From positions 1-39,119 of the forward strand of contig DATBGZ010000075.1 in NCBI GenBank assembly GCA_036557785.1: 39,119 nucleotides of DNA. The letters run 5' to 3'. The notes beneath the pieces are model-generated. The model did not search any database and had not been told where the DNA came from. It worked only from the letters and a program-made list of their open reading frames with translations. This stretch comes from DATBGZ01 sp036557785. GTDB lineage: Bacteria; Actinomycetota; Actinomycetes; Mycobacteriales; Micromonosporaceae. Within the stretch, counting starts at the first letter, position 1, and each line of letters begins with the position of its first letter. Below, in pieces: positions 7,133 through 14,729 of this stretch. The translations under genes were made by a program, and so were the position numbers.

Positions 7133-10100
7133 CCCGCCACGTCACCCCGGTGTCAGGTTCGTAGACGCAGGCACGCCCGGTCTTGACCGCGTTGCGCAGG
7201 TGCCGGGCCAGCGTCGGGTCCACCGCCTCGATCGCCCTCAGCGCGTCCCGGATGCGCATGGTGACCGCCTTGCGTGCGCGCTCGGCGGGGTCACCAGCCG
7301 TACGCGGACGGCCACCGAGCCCGAGCGCGTCGCCGAGCTGCGCCGCGATCGCCTCGTGTTCGGCCCGCAGCCGCCCCAACCGCTGCTCGCCGCCGGGGTC
7401 GGCGTCGGCGTCGGCTTCCGTTTCGGCGATGAGCTGCGCCAACTCCGCGAGCCGGGCCCGGTACGCACGCCGCGCCGCGGGGTCCAGTACCGGCCCGAGG
7501 CCGCCCTCGGCGGGTACCGCCCCGGCGTCGCCCGTGGCGACCAGGTCGAGGGCCGGGATTGGTCGGCCCGGCGCAGCGAGCAGCACTGCGAGATCGCGCA
7601 TGCCCTTGCCGTCCGGCACCGTGCTGACACGCTCGCGCCACCGTAACCGCCAGAACCGACCTTCCCGCCGGATCTGCCCGACCTCGGCGGGTCCGGTCGA
7701 TTCCACTGTGGAACTACTGCCCGGAAGCTCCGCCAGCGCGGAGCGGACCCGTTGCTCGAGCAGCACCGCCCCGACACGCTGGTATTCGCGCAGCGCCGTG
7801 GAGAGGTGGGCGACGGCCTCCCGCTGCCGTCCGAGGAAGGCCGCGAGCTGGCCGAGCTGGTGCCCGACCGTACCGAAGACGGCGGCCCCGATGCCGTCGA
7901 CCGCCCAGACGCTCTCGTACGGCCGCAGCGTCTCGAGCAACCGGCTCGCCGCCGCCCGATCGCCGAGGCGCAGCGCGATCTCCGCGAGCGCCCAGTGACC
8001 CTCCACCCACTCCGCGTCCTGGATGATGTCCTCGGCGGGCGTCGCCATGAAGCCGCGCAGCACCTCGCGGCCCGGCTCCAGGTCCCCCGCGGCGGCGAGC
8101 ACCAGGGCGCCACCGGCGGAGTAGGTCGGTGGCAACCGCGTCTGCACCACCTCGGCCATGATCTGGCGTACCGGCTCGACGAGCTGCTCGGCCGTCCCCG
8201 CGAGCAGGTGCGCCTGCATCCGGAGCGTGAGCACGAGCATCTCCGCGTTACGGCTGCCGGCCCGCCGCCCGATCTCCTCGGCAACCTCGGCGTGGCTCAG
8301 CGCGGCCGCGACGTCGCCGGCGAGCGCCGCTCGCATACCGCGCCATACCGCGGGCAGCCACTGGTAAAGCGCGATGCCGGCCGACTCCGCGACCCGCTGG
8401 TACGCCTCGATCTCGGCATCCACAGTGGACAAATCGCCGCGCTCCAGCAGTGCCACGACGCGCAGCCGTCGCGCGAGCAGGGCGCTGACGCGGTCCGGGG
8501 CGAGGGCGAGCATCCGCTCCGCGCTCTCCAGCCGCGCCCGCACGTAGTCCGGGCCGGCGACCGCGTCGCAGTACGCGGCCAGCGCCGCCGACATGACACC
8601 CGTGTCACCAGCGTTCTCCGCGATCGCCATCGCCTGCTCGGCCAACCGCCGGCGTTCCAGCCCCGAGCCGAGTCCGGTGAGGGCGACCGAGAGGCGGGCG
8701 AGCAGCGCGGCCCGCAGCGGATCCGCCTCGCCCTCGTACCGGGCCAGCGCGCGGCGGAGCACCTCGACCTGCTCCGTGTCGGCGATCGGAACCTCAAAGC
8801 CGGCGACTCCGCCACCGATACCGAGCCCCGCGGCGGCGAGGTCGGCGACCCGGCCCGCGTCTTCCGCGAGCCGCGCAGCCTCCACAAAGGATGAACGCGC
8901 ACCCGTGACGTCACCGGCGAGGCGCTGCGCCTCGCCGAGCCGGAGCAGCACCTCGACCCGGTCGACGCCGGGCGCGTCGAGCGCACGGCGCAGATGAGCG
9001 ACCGCCTGCTCGAAGCCCAGGCTGGCGACGGCGGCGTGGGCGGCCGCCACCGACCAGATCCCTGCGCGCGTCGCGGCGTCAGGACCCGCGGCGTAGGTCC
9101 AGTGGTAGGCCAGGCGCTCGGCCGCCTGCTCCCCAGCACGCTCCTCCAGCGACTGGCGCGGCACGCCGGTGCAGCCGGCCACGCTCCACAGGGGACAGAT
9201 CGGCGATCAGCACCTCCCGGACGAGCGCGTGGGCGAAGCCGAGGTGCAGCCGGCCGATGCCGGTGGCGTCCTCGACGAGAACGCGCGCCCGTACGGCCTC
9301 GTCGAGCAGGGTCGCGACCTGCGCCGGGTCCGCGCCGGAGACGGCCGAGAGCAGCGGCTCGTCCACGCGATCCCGTCCGGTGACCGCGGTCTGCCCCACC
9401 ACGGCGGCCGCGACCAGCAGCGCGTGGCAGGGTTGGCTCAGCCTGGCCAGCCTGCGCCGCAGTGCCTCCCGGACGCCCGGCGGCACGACGAAACCCCGCC
9501 CCGCCCCTGGCCTCGCCGCCGAGCCCGTGGCCGCGAGCAGCCGGGCGACCTCGGTCACGAAGAACGGGTTCCCCCCGGTGTGGCCGACCACGTCGCGGAC
9601 CGTCGCATCGTCCATGCCTTCCCCGGCCACGAGGCGGACGAGTTGGGTCGCGGCGTCGGGGTCGAGCAGGGGCACCGCGACCCGCCGGAGGCTGGTCGGC
9701 AGCTCCCGCAGCGCCTCCCGCACCGGCTCGGGCGTCTCCAGCGGATCGTCGCGTGTGGTCAGCAGCAGTGCCACGGCATGCGCGGGCACCGCGTCCACGA
9801 CCGTACGCAGCAGCAACAACGACGGCTCGTCGGCCCAGTGCAGATCCTCGATCAGGATGAGCAGCGGCCGCTCCTGGCTGGCGAGGTCGAGGGCGTCCAC
9901 GACCGCCGCGAAGAGCCCCGCGCGCTCGTCGCGTCCCGCCTCGGCCACCTCGAAGCTCACCGTCGCGGCGAGCGGAGCGAGTGCCCGGCGCCACGGCCAG
10001 TACGGTGGCATGCCCGCCGCCGAGCACCAGCCCCGGGCCACCCGGAAACCCTCCTGGCTCAGCCGACCCGCGACCGCCTCCGCCAACGAGGACTTGCCGA

Positions 10101-10224
10101 CACCCGGCTCGCCCTGCAGCAGCACCGATCTGCCCCGACCCGCACCGGCGGACCCCAGCCATCCCGTGAGGTCGGCGAGCAGCGCCTTTCGCCCCACCAG
10201 CGCGTCATCGGTCCGTCCGGGCAC
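7128..10224 (-). pseudogene. Large AAA/TPR transcriptional regulator, single-base frameshift
   Basis: Two frames join into one regulator of about 1030 codons. The first part (10224 to about 9150) has an AAA ATPase domain: Walker A GEPGVGKS near residue 38, Walker B LLILIEDLHWADE, and sensor-like GGNPFFVTEV. The second part (about 9150 to 7128) is a helical TPR-like array. It ends in a domain with GRFWRLRWRER, GPVLDPAARRAYRARL and AVTMRIRDALRAIEAV, which I take for the winged-helix-like C-terminal domain seen on related ATPases; no LuxR HTH is present. At about 9150 the sequence reads CGTGCCGCGCCAGTCG. Removing one C restores ...HRRAAQSLEERAGEQAAERL. The span 7128-10224 is 3n+1, as one inserted base predicts. 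The start is uncertain: GTG 10224 gives VPGRTDDALVGR. It may control the adjacent methyltransferase-SDR genes. Confidence 0.7.
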
Positions 10225-10248
10225 GTCACCACCCAAGCACACCCGACA

Positions 10249-10265
10249 CGCCGGATCAGTCGGCG
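10249..10265 (-). terminator. Short hairpin after the TIR-DeoR gene
   Basis: CGCCG (10249-10253) and CGGCG (10261-10265) can pair around a 7-nt loop in the 68-bp gap between the TIR-DeoR stop (10293) and the regulator start. It is weak and has no U tract, so read-through into the regulator is possible. Confidence 0.25.
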
Positions 10266-10292
10266 CGACCGGGCCGCACCGAGCTCCGTTTC

Positions 10293-11636
10293 CTACTCGA
10301 CGATGGTGATCTTCGACGTCGTGCTCCCGAGCCGGGCCGCGAACTCCTCGACGGTCGCGCGTCGCTCGTCGGCGGCCGTGACCAACTCGATGTCCATGTC
10401 GAATGTCCCGAACACCTCTTCCTGCCGGACGTCGTACTTGGACGACTCGGCGAGCACTACCCGCCGCCGGGCGTTGAGCAGGGCAACCTTCTTGCCGCTC
10501 GCCTCCAGCGGTGCCGTGGTCGTGCACCCGTCCGGCCACCAGACACCGTTCGTGCCGACGAACGCGATGTCGAACCCGCCCAACTCGTCGGCGAGCGTGG
10601 CGATATGCGTCTGAGCGCGGCCGGTGGAGACGATGCACGACGTATTCATCCGCATCCTCCCGCCCGCTACATAGACCTGCAGCCGTGGGCTGTTGTCCTC
10701 GAGCCCCAGGTCGTTGGCCACCTCGGCGAGTTCACCGGCGACCGGAACGGAGTTGGTCACCACCGTGAGCTTCTGCCATCTGCGGAACCTGACCCCCTGA
10801 CCGATGTTGCGGCAGATTCTGATCGTTGTCGATCCCGCATCGAGGAAGACGATCTGGCCGTCGTCGATCCAGTCGGTAACCGCGTCCGCGGCCGCCTGTT
10901 TGGCCGCCAGCGCCTCTTGAGACCTCCAGTTGAGGTGCTCCTCCTCGACGTGGATGGTGCTGCCGGAGACCACGATGCCGGACAACAGCCGACGCTGCCG
11001 CAGCCGGAACAGCAGCTCCTGCAGGTCGTTGGCGGACCGCACTTTCACCTGGGCCGAGGACCCGAGCCGCTCAAGGAGCTGGGTCATCCGTAGTGGGTTG
11101 GCTTTGCGGTAGGGAAAGACAATGGAGCGGATCTCGTGTGCCGATTGCTGGAGCAACTTGTCCGCCTCGTCCAGGACGCTGAGGCTGTGGTCGACCACGG
11201 GTTGGCGGATCCGCTCCAGGTCCCGGCTCAACGCGGCGAATAGGTCAGAGGAGAGTTCGGCCGCCAACCGTGCGATATCTGACTCCCGGAAGCCGTGGCA
11301 CTTCAGGTGGACGCGATCGGTGACCCAGCTCAGATCGCCCATCTCGGTCTCGTCGATAAGGATCGGCACGATGAACGGCCGACCCAGGCGATCCTCCTGC
11401 TCGCGGGCCCAGGCGAGCTCCTTGCGTACCCACTCCGATTTGATGGCACCCTCGTCCAGAAACACGACGAGGAAATCCACGTCAGCCTGAATGGCGTTAC
11501 GCAGCGATTGCTCCAGCGAGTCCCCCGAAACAAGCTGGCCCTCATCGATCCATGCGTTGACGTGCGCCGGCAAATAGCTTCTCAGCTCTCGGACCATCGG
11601 TTTGATCCTCGAACTGTGGCTCATGAATATCCGCAT
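10293..11636 (-). CDS. TIR domain fused to a DeoR-type sugar-phosphate sensor domain
   Basis: 447 residues. Residues 1-125 are a TIR domain: RIFMSHSS first strand, WIDEGQLVSGDS BB-loop region, VDFLVVFLDEGAIKSEWVRKEL, then RPFIVPILID. E73 in SEWVRKE aligns with the catalytic glutamate of SARM1 (KDWVHKE), so NAD-cleaving activity is plausible. Residues about 130-175 are helical. About 182-232 resembles a divergent winged helix ending SGIVVSGSTIHV. Residues about 258-420 are a DeoR C-terminal (DeoRC) domain: DAGSTT (266-271), VTNS (293-296), VAGG (323-326), GTNG (361-364), ESSKYD (397-402). DeoRC domains normally bind phosphosugars. It is the last gene of an operon, 45 bp after the pfkB-type gene. 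The start ATG 11636 follows GAAGGG. I know of no described protein with this architecture. Confidence 0.85.
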   Translation of the reverse strand: MRIFMSHSSRIKPMVRELRSYLPAHVNAWIDEGQLVSGDSLEQSLRNAIQADVDFLVVFLDEGAIKSEWVRKELAWAREQEDRLGRPFIVPILIDETEMGDLSWVTDRVHLKCHGFRESDIARLAAELSSDLFAALSRDLERIRQPVVDHSLSVLDEADKLLQQSAHEIRSIVFPYRKANPLRMTQLLERLGSSAQVKVRSANDLQELLFRLRQRRLLSGIVVSGSTIHVEEEHLNWRSQEALAAKQAAADAVTDWIDDGQIVFLDAGSTTIRICRNIGQGVRFRRWQKLTVVTNSVPVAGELAEVANDLGLEDNSPRLQVYVAGGRMRMNTSCIVSTGRAQTHIATLADELGGFDIAFVGTNGVWWPDGCTTTAPLEASGKKVALLNARRRVVLAESSKYDVRQEEVFGTFDMDIELVTAADERRATVEEFAARLGSTTSKITIVE

Positions 11637-11681
11637 GCGGGGGGCCCTTCGTCGTCGACGGCTTCCGTAGAAATAGCACCG

Positions 11682-12635
11682 CTACATGTTCTCGACAAGC
11701 ACGGACTTTTCCAGGATCTGGGCCCGCGCCGACGAGAGCATGCCGGGTTGGGCGGTTTCGACCGAAGCAGCGGCGACGGCGACGGCGCGCACGCACGCGG
11801 CGGTGACGTCGACTCCCTGGGGCAGGGCGCCGGCCAGGGCCGCCAGGAACGAGTCTCCGGCACCGACCTCGTTGATGACCTCCACCACCGGCGACTCGAC
11901 GAACGCGCGCCCTCCGGCATGAGCGAGCGCGGCGCCCCGGTCGATCGTGACGATCGCGACGCTGCCGCTCCGGTCGTGCAGCGCCTGTGCCAGTCGGATG
12001 GCGACGTCCTTTGCCTGCTCCGCCCCAGCCGACTTCTTGTCAAGCGTTCGAGCGGCCTCGTCCGCGTTCACTTTGATGACGGTCGGCGAGGCCGTCAACA
12101 TCGCGCGCAGCGTAGCTCCAGCGGCGTCCACGATCGTCGGGACGCCTCGGTCGCGCGCCATGGCGAGCACTGAGACGTACGCGTCATCCGCCATTCCGGG
12201 CGGCAAGCTGCCCGTGCAGGCCAAGGTCGACGCGCCGTCCAGTCGGGTCTCGAGCAGATCCGTCAGCGCGGTCCAATCGTCGCTGCGCAGGACCGGCCCC
12301 GGCTCGTTCAGCACAGTCGTCGTCCCCGCCGAGTGGTCGACCACGATCGTCGCGATCCTGGTGAGCGTGTCCACCGCAGGAGACTGGACGTCGATGCCCT
12401 CCTCCGCCAGCAGTGCCCGCAGAACATCGCCGGTGCTCCCGCCGACGAGGCCGATGACATGTGCGTCAAGGCCGATGCAGTTCGCCGCTCGCGCGGCGTT
12501 CACGCCCTTGCCACCTGCGGACAACGAGCCCGTCAACGCCCGCTGCACCCCACCGACCACGAGCTGCTCGACTTCGATGATGTGGTCCAGCGCGAGGTTG
12601 GGCGAGAAGATGAGCACGCTTGCCTCACCGGCCAT
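11682..12635 (-). CDS. PfkB-family sugar kinase, 1-phosphofructokinase/tagatose-6-phosphate kinase type
   Basis: 317 residues, the usual FruK/LacC length. Signatures are FSPNLALD near the N-terminus (NPALD-like), AGGKGVNAARA (40-50) for substrate binding, TGSLPPG (141-147), and NEVGAGDSFLAA (255-266) with the catalytic base D261 and the anion hole. FruK/LacC enzymes phosphorylate C1 of a ketohexose monophosphate; the exact substrate here is unknown. The start ATG 12635 has GGGAGG 5 nt upstream. It sits 30 bp after the histidine phosphatase gene and 45 bp before the TIR-DeoR gene. A kinase of this type beside a DeoR-type sensor is the classic arrangement of sugar operons (compare fruR-fruK). 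Here no PTS or transporter gene is present, and the regulator carries a TIR domain. Confidence 0.85.
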   Translation of the reverse strand: MAGEASVLIFSPNLALDHIIEVEQLVVGGVQRALTGSLSAGGKGVNAARAANCIGLDAHVIGLVGGSTGDVLRALLAEEGIDVQSPAVDTLTRIATIVVDHSAGTTTVLNEPGPVLRSDDWTALTDLLETRLDGASTLACTGSLPPGMADDAYVSVLAMARDRGVPTIVDAAGATLRAMLTASPTVIKVNADEAARTLDKKSAGAEQAKDVAIRLAQALHDRSGSVAIVTIDRGAALAHAGGRAFVESPVVEVINEVGAGDSFLAALAGALPQGVDVTAACVRAVAVAAASVETAQPGMLSSARAQILEKSVLVENM

Positions 12636-12665
12636 GCGAACCTCCCGCGCCCGAGTCGTGCCCGT

Positions 12666-13259
12666 TCACGGCACCTTCCCGGTCTCGTTCCACAGCGAGA
12701 TGACCGGCCCGTCGCGCTCAGTTCCTAGCACGCAGATCGACGCGGGCGACAGCGACAGGTTGGCGCCGAAGGGGCCTGGAATACAGAGCCAGCTCGCGGC
12801 GATGACCCGCAGGATATGACCGTGCGCCACCAGAGCGACGTCGCCGTGCTCGAGGAAAGGTCGAAGAGAGACGAGCAGTCCCGTGGCGCGGTCGTAGACC
12901 ATCTGCATGGACTCACCAGGAGTGCTGCCCGGGACCACACCGTCGGCCCACAGGCTCCACTGCCCTCCCCGCTGGTCGGCGATCTGGTCCGCCGTCATCC
13001 CCTCGTAACCGCCGTAGTCCCACTCGACGAGGCGCTCGTCGACCTGGGCATCCGTGAGCCCGGCGAGTTCGGCCGTGCGACGCGCGCGGATTCGTGGGCT
13101 GGTGAAGCTCCGGAGAAACCGTCGTCCCTGCAGGCGCCGGCCGAGATCCCGCGCCTGGGACTCTCCGTCAGCGGTCAACGCGATGTCGGTGTGTCCGGTA
13201 TGTTGCCCGCTGATTGTCCACGCCGTCTCGCCGTGGCGGATGAGAACCAGTTCCCCCAT
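12666..13259 (-). CDS. Histidine phosphatase, sedoheptulose-bisphosphatase (SHB17)-like
   Basis: 197 residues of the phosphoglycerate-mutase superfamily. The phosphohistidine motif RHGE is at 8-11 (H9), the acid E79 lies in LVEWDYGGYEG and the second histidine H146 in VALVAHGHILRV. Several segments (SGQHTGHTDIALT, FTSPRIRARRTAEL, EWDYGGYEG, WSLWADG) resemble the yeast SHB17 group, which dephosphorylates sedoheptulose-1,7- and fructose-1,6-bisphosphate, more than glycolytic mutases. The substrate remains an inference. I chose ATG 13259 because GGAGG lies 5 nt upstream and the protein begins directly with the first strand; the open frame upstream is not protein-like. It is the first gene of the operon that continues with the sugar kinase and TIR-DeoR genes. 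Confidence 0.8.
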   Translation of the reverse strand: MGELVLIRHGETAWTISGQHTGHTDIALTADGESQARDLGRRLQGRRFLRSFTSPRIRARRTAELAGLTDAQVDERLVEWDYGGYEGMTADQIADQRGGQWSLWADGVVPGSTPGESMQMVYDRATGLLVSLRPFLEHGDVALVAHGHILRVIAASWLCIPGPFGANLSLSPASICVLGTERDGPVISLWNETGKVP

Positions 13260-13318
13260 CGGTGCCTCCGCTGGAAGTCGAAACCCCACCTGGGCCGCCA
13301 TGAGCGCGGCGCGTCGCG

Positions 13319-13324
13319 ATCTTA
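13319..13324 (-). promoter_or_regulatory. Candidate -10 element of the phosphatase-kinase-TIR operon
   Basis: TAAGAT on the minus strand stands out in GC-rich surroundings, about 60 nt before the ATG at 13259. No good -35 box is at 17 bp. The GTGCG-N4-CGCAC repeat lies about 35-50 bp upstream of it, where an activator or repressor could bind. Confidence 0.3.
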
Positions 13325-13509
13325 CCGGATTACCCGTGACGCACGACCGGCCGAATTGGGTGCGCAACCGCACAAATGCTTCTGCACCGCCACGATGAGT
13401 CACCCGCCGCGGCGCGTGCGCGACATCGCCGTGGCGCCACGGTCACCAGACGTCTCCGCGCGGTCCACAGTGGAGACAGCGAACGGGCGGGTATCCGCGA
13501 CGACCACGA

Positions 13510-13554
13510 CACTGACCGGTCGGAATCTCATCGCTGAGTTCCGACCGGTCAGTG
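13510..13554 (-). terminator. Perfect 16-bp inverted repeat, terminator or operator
   Basis: CACTGACCGGTCGGAA (13510-13525) and TTCCGACCGGTCAGTG (13539-13554) are exact reverse complements. Inside, CTCA (13527-13530) and TGAG (13535-13538) extend the stem past one unpaired T, leaving a 4-nt loop. It begins 27 nt after the stop of the small gene at 13581, so a terminator for that gene is the simplest reading. There is no U tract, and each arm contains the palindrome GACCGGTC, so a protein-binding site is also possible. Confidence 0.6.
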
Positions 13555-13580
13555 GTCTATGGGCAAGCGCCCAGGAAGGT

Positions 13581-13985
13581 TCAGGCGCCCATGGCCGCCT
13601 TGATCTTGTCGATGGCCTCGGCTTCGCGCGGACTGGCACCGCCGCCCGCGGCCTTCGCGATCTCATCGACCGCGCCCGACACGGCGTCGCGGAAGCCGGC
13701 GAGGTCGTTGGGGCCCTTCGACTCAAGGATCTGCTGGGACTCGGTCAGAGCCGAGAGCACGCCCTGCTCGATGTCCTCGGGTGAGCCCTGAGGCATCTGC
13801 GGCATTCCGCCGCTGCGCAGGATGTCGCGCAACTCGGACGACTTGGCGAACGCCTTCGAGCCGGCGAAGCTCTCCTTGACCATGTCGAAGAAGCCCGGCT
13901 CGGCGCTGGACACCATGTAGACGGCGCCGAAAGCCGCGGTGCGCAGCGTCCGCCGTTCCTGGTCGGTGTACATCGTCGTCGTCAT
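13581..13985 (-). CDS. Small conserved-looking protein of unknown function
   Basis: 134 residues, starting MTTTMYTDQERRTLRTAAFGAV. It is predicted mostly helical and soluble, with a Met/Pro-rich turn (GGMPQMPQGSPED) in the middle and a charged C-terminal helix (REAEAIDKIKAAMGA). There is no signal peptide, membrane segment or metal motif. Codon use is like that of its neighbours, so I take it as a real gene, but I do not recognise the family. The start is uncertain among four nearby ATGs; 13985 is chosen because the sequence upstream lacks a ribosome binding site for any of them. A strong hairpin follows the stop. It is divergent from the isoprenylcysteine-methyltransferase-like gene. Confidence 0.6.
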   Translation of the reverse strand: MTTTMYTDQERRTLRTAAFGAVYMVSSAEPGFFDMVKESFAGSKAFAKSSELRDILRSGGMPQMPQGSPEDIEQGVLSALTESQQILESKGPNDLAGFRDAVSGAVDEIAKAAGGGASPREAEAIDKIKAAMGA

Positions 13986-14167
13986 GAAACCCATCATCGT
14001 CGCGACGGGGAGACGGCAGTGGCGATTCGGCGGACCCCGTTGACCACATCGTCCCCGCCTGACCAACCACGCCCACGCGCCACCGCCTTCTCAGCACGAA
14101 ACCGGGCAGACCATTCGACCCATGACACTACGACGATCAGCGGACACCGGCCGTGGTAGCGCCTGGC

Positions 14168-14173
14168 TACACT
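14168..14173 (+). promoter_or_regulatory. Candidate -10 element, leaderless transcript
   Basis: TACACT lies seven bases before the ATG at 14181, in the context GGCTACACTTCCGCCCATG. The start site would coincide with the start codon, which fits the absence of any Shine-Dalgarno sequence. No clear -35 box is visible. Confidence 0.4.
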
Positions 14174-14180
14174 TCCGCCC

Positions 14181-14684
14181 ATGCGCACGCGGACCGCGGC
14201 AGCGGGCAGCGCCCTGTTCCTCCTCCTCGCGCCCGGCAGCGTGACGGTCCTGGTGCCGTGGCTGCTCACGGGTTTCCACGCGAGGCCCGCCACCGGCGGG
14301 TGGGTCGTGGCGCGGGTGGTTGGCGCGCTGCTCATCGTGGTCGGCGGGTCCTTTGTGGTCGGTGCGTTCGTACGCTTCGTCCGCGAGGGCCTCGGCACGC
14401 CGGCACCGGTGGCACCACCAACCCGGCTGGTCGTCGGCGGCGTGTACCGGTACCTCCGCAACCCGATGTACGTCGCGGTCACCGCCGTCATCGTCGGCGA
14501 GACGCTGGTGCTCGGCCAACTCGTGCTGCTGGTGCTCGCGGCCGTGGCGCTCGCGGCGATGGTGGCGTTCGTCAAGCTCTACGAGGAGCCGGACCTGGCC
14601 CAGCGCTTCGGCGAGGAGTACGAACGGTACCGCCGCGCCGTGCCCGGTTGGTGGCCGCGCCTGCGTCCCTGGACGCCGCAGTAA
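14181..14684 (+). CDS. Isoprenylcysteine carboxyl methyltransferase (ICMT/PEMT)-like membrane protein
   Basis: 167 residues with about four hydrophobic segments (roughly 8-30, 45-65, 100-120, 120-140). The conserved core of the family is present: GGVYRYLRNPMYVAV (about 91-105), an EEPDLAQRFGEEYERY helix, and the VPGWWPRL end. Family members are integral-membrane, SAM-dependent methyltransferases acting on lipids or small molecules; bacterial substrates are mostly unknown. The gene stands alone, divergent from the small unknown gene and convergent with the peroxiredoxin gene. The start ATG has a -10-like box at leaderless distance. Confidence 0.8.
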   Translation: MRTRTAAAGSALFLLLAPGSVTVLVPWLLTGFHARPATGGWVVARVVGALLIVVGGSFVVGAFVRFVREGLGTPAPVAPPTRLVVGGVYRYLRNPMYVAVTAVIVGETLVLGQLVLLVLAAVALAAMVAFVKLYEEPDLAQRFGEEYERYRRAVPGWWPRLRPWTPQ

Positions 14685-14688
14685 GGCG

Positions 14689-14711
14689 CCCGCAAAAAGA
14701 GACGCTGCGGG
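14689..14711. terminator. Hairpin between convergent genes
   Basis: CCCGCA (14689-14694) pairs with TGCGGG (14706-14711) around an 11-nt A-rich loop, in the 45-bp gap between two convergent stop codons. It could end transcription from both sides, though the stem is short. Confidence 0.4.
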
Positions 14712-14729
14712 AAGAGCCGGCACCGGCGG

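Larger units (their letters stand above)
13260..13580. other. Intergenic region upstream of the TIR-DeoR operon
   Basis: About 320 bp without a convincing gene. Going toward the operon on the minus strand it holds four items. There is the long inverted repeat at 13510-13554, one CCACAGTGG motif (13465-13473), and a short inverted repeat GTGCG-N4-CGCAC (13360-13373) that could be an operator. Last is a -10-like TAAGAT (13319-13324 on the minus strand) about 60 nt before the phosphatase start. Short open frames here look like noise. Confidence 0.5.

Noticed and set aside
9079..9182. Programmed ribosomal frameshift in the regulator
   Set aside because: No slippery heptamer or downstream structure stands out, and related proteins are single frames; error or mutation is simpler.
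8297..10162. 621-codon third-frame open frame inside the AAA/TPR regulator
   Set aside because: Arg/Gly-rich translation with no recognisable domain; the two other frames together give a continuous known architecture.
13330..13512. 60-codon open frame in the gap before the TIR operon
   Set aside because: No ribosome binding site, Arg-rich translation, and it overlaps the inverted repeat and likely promoter region.
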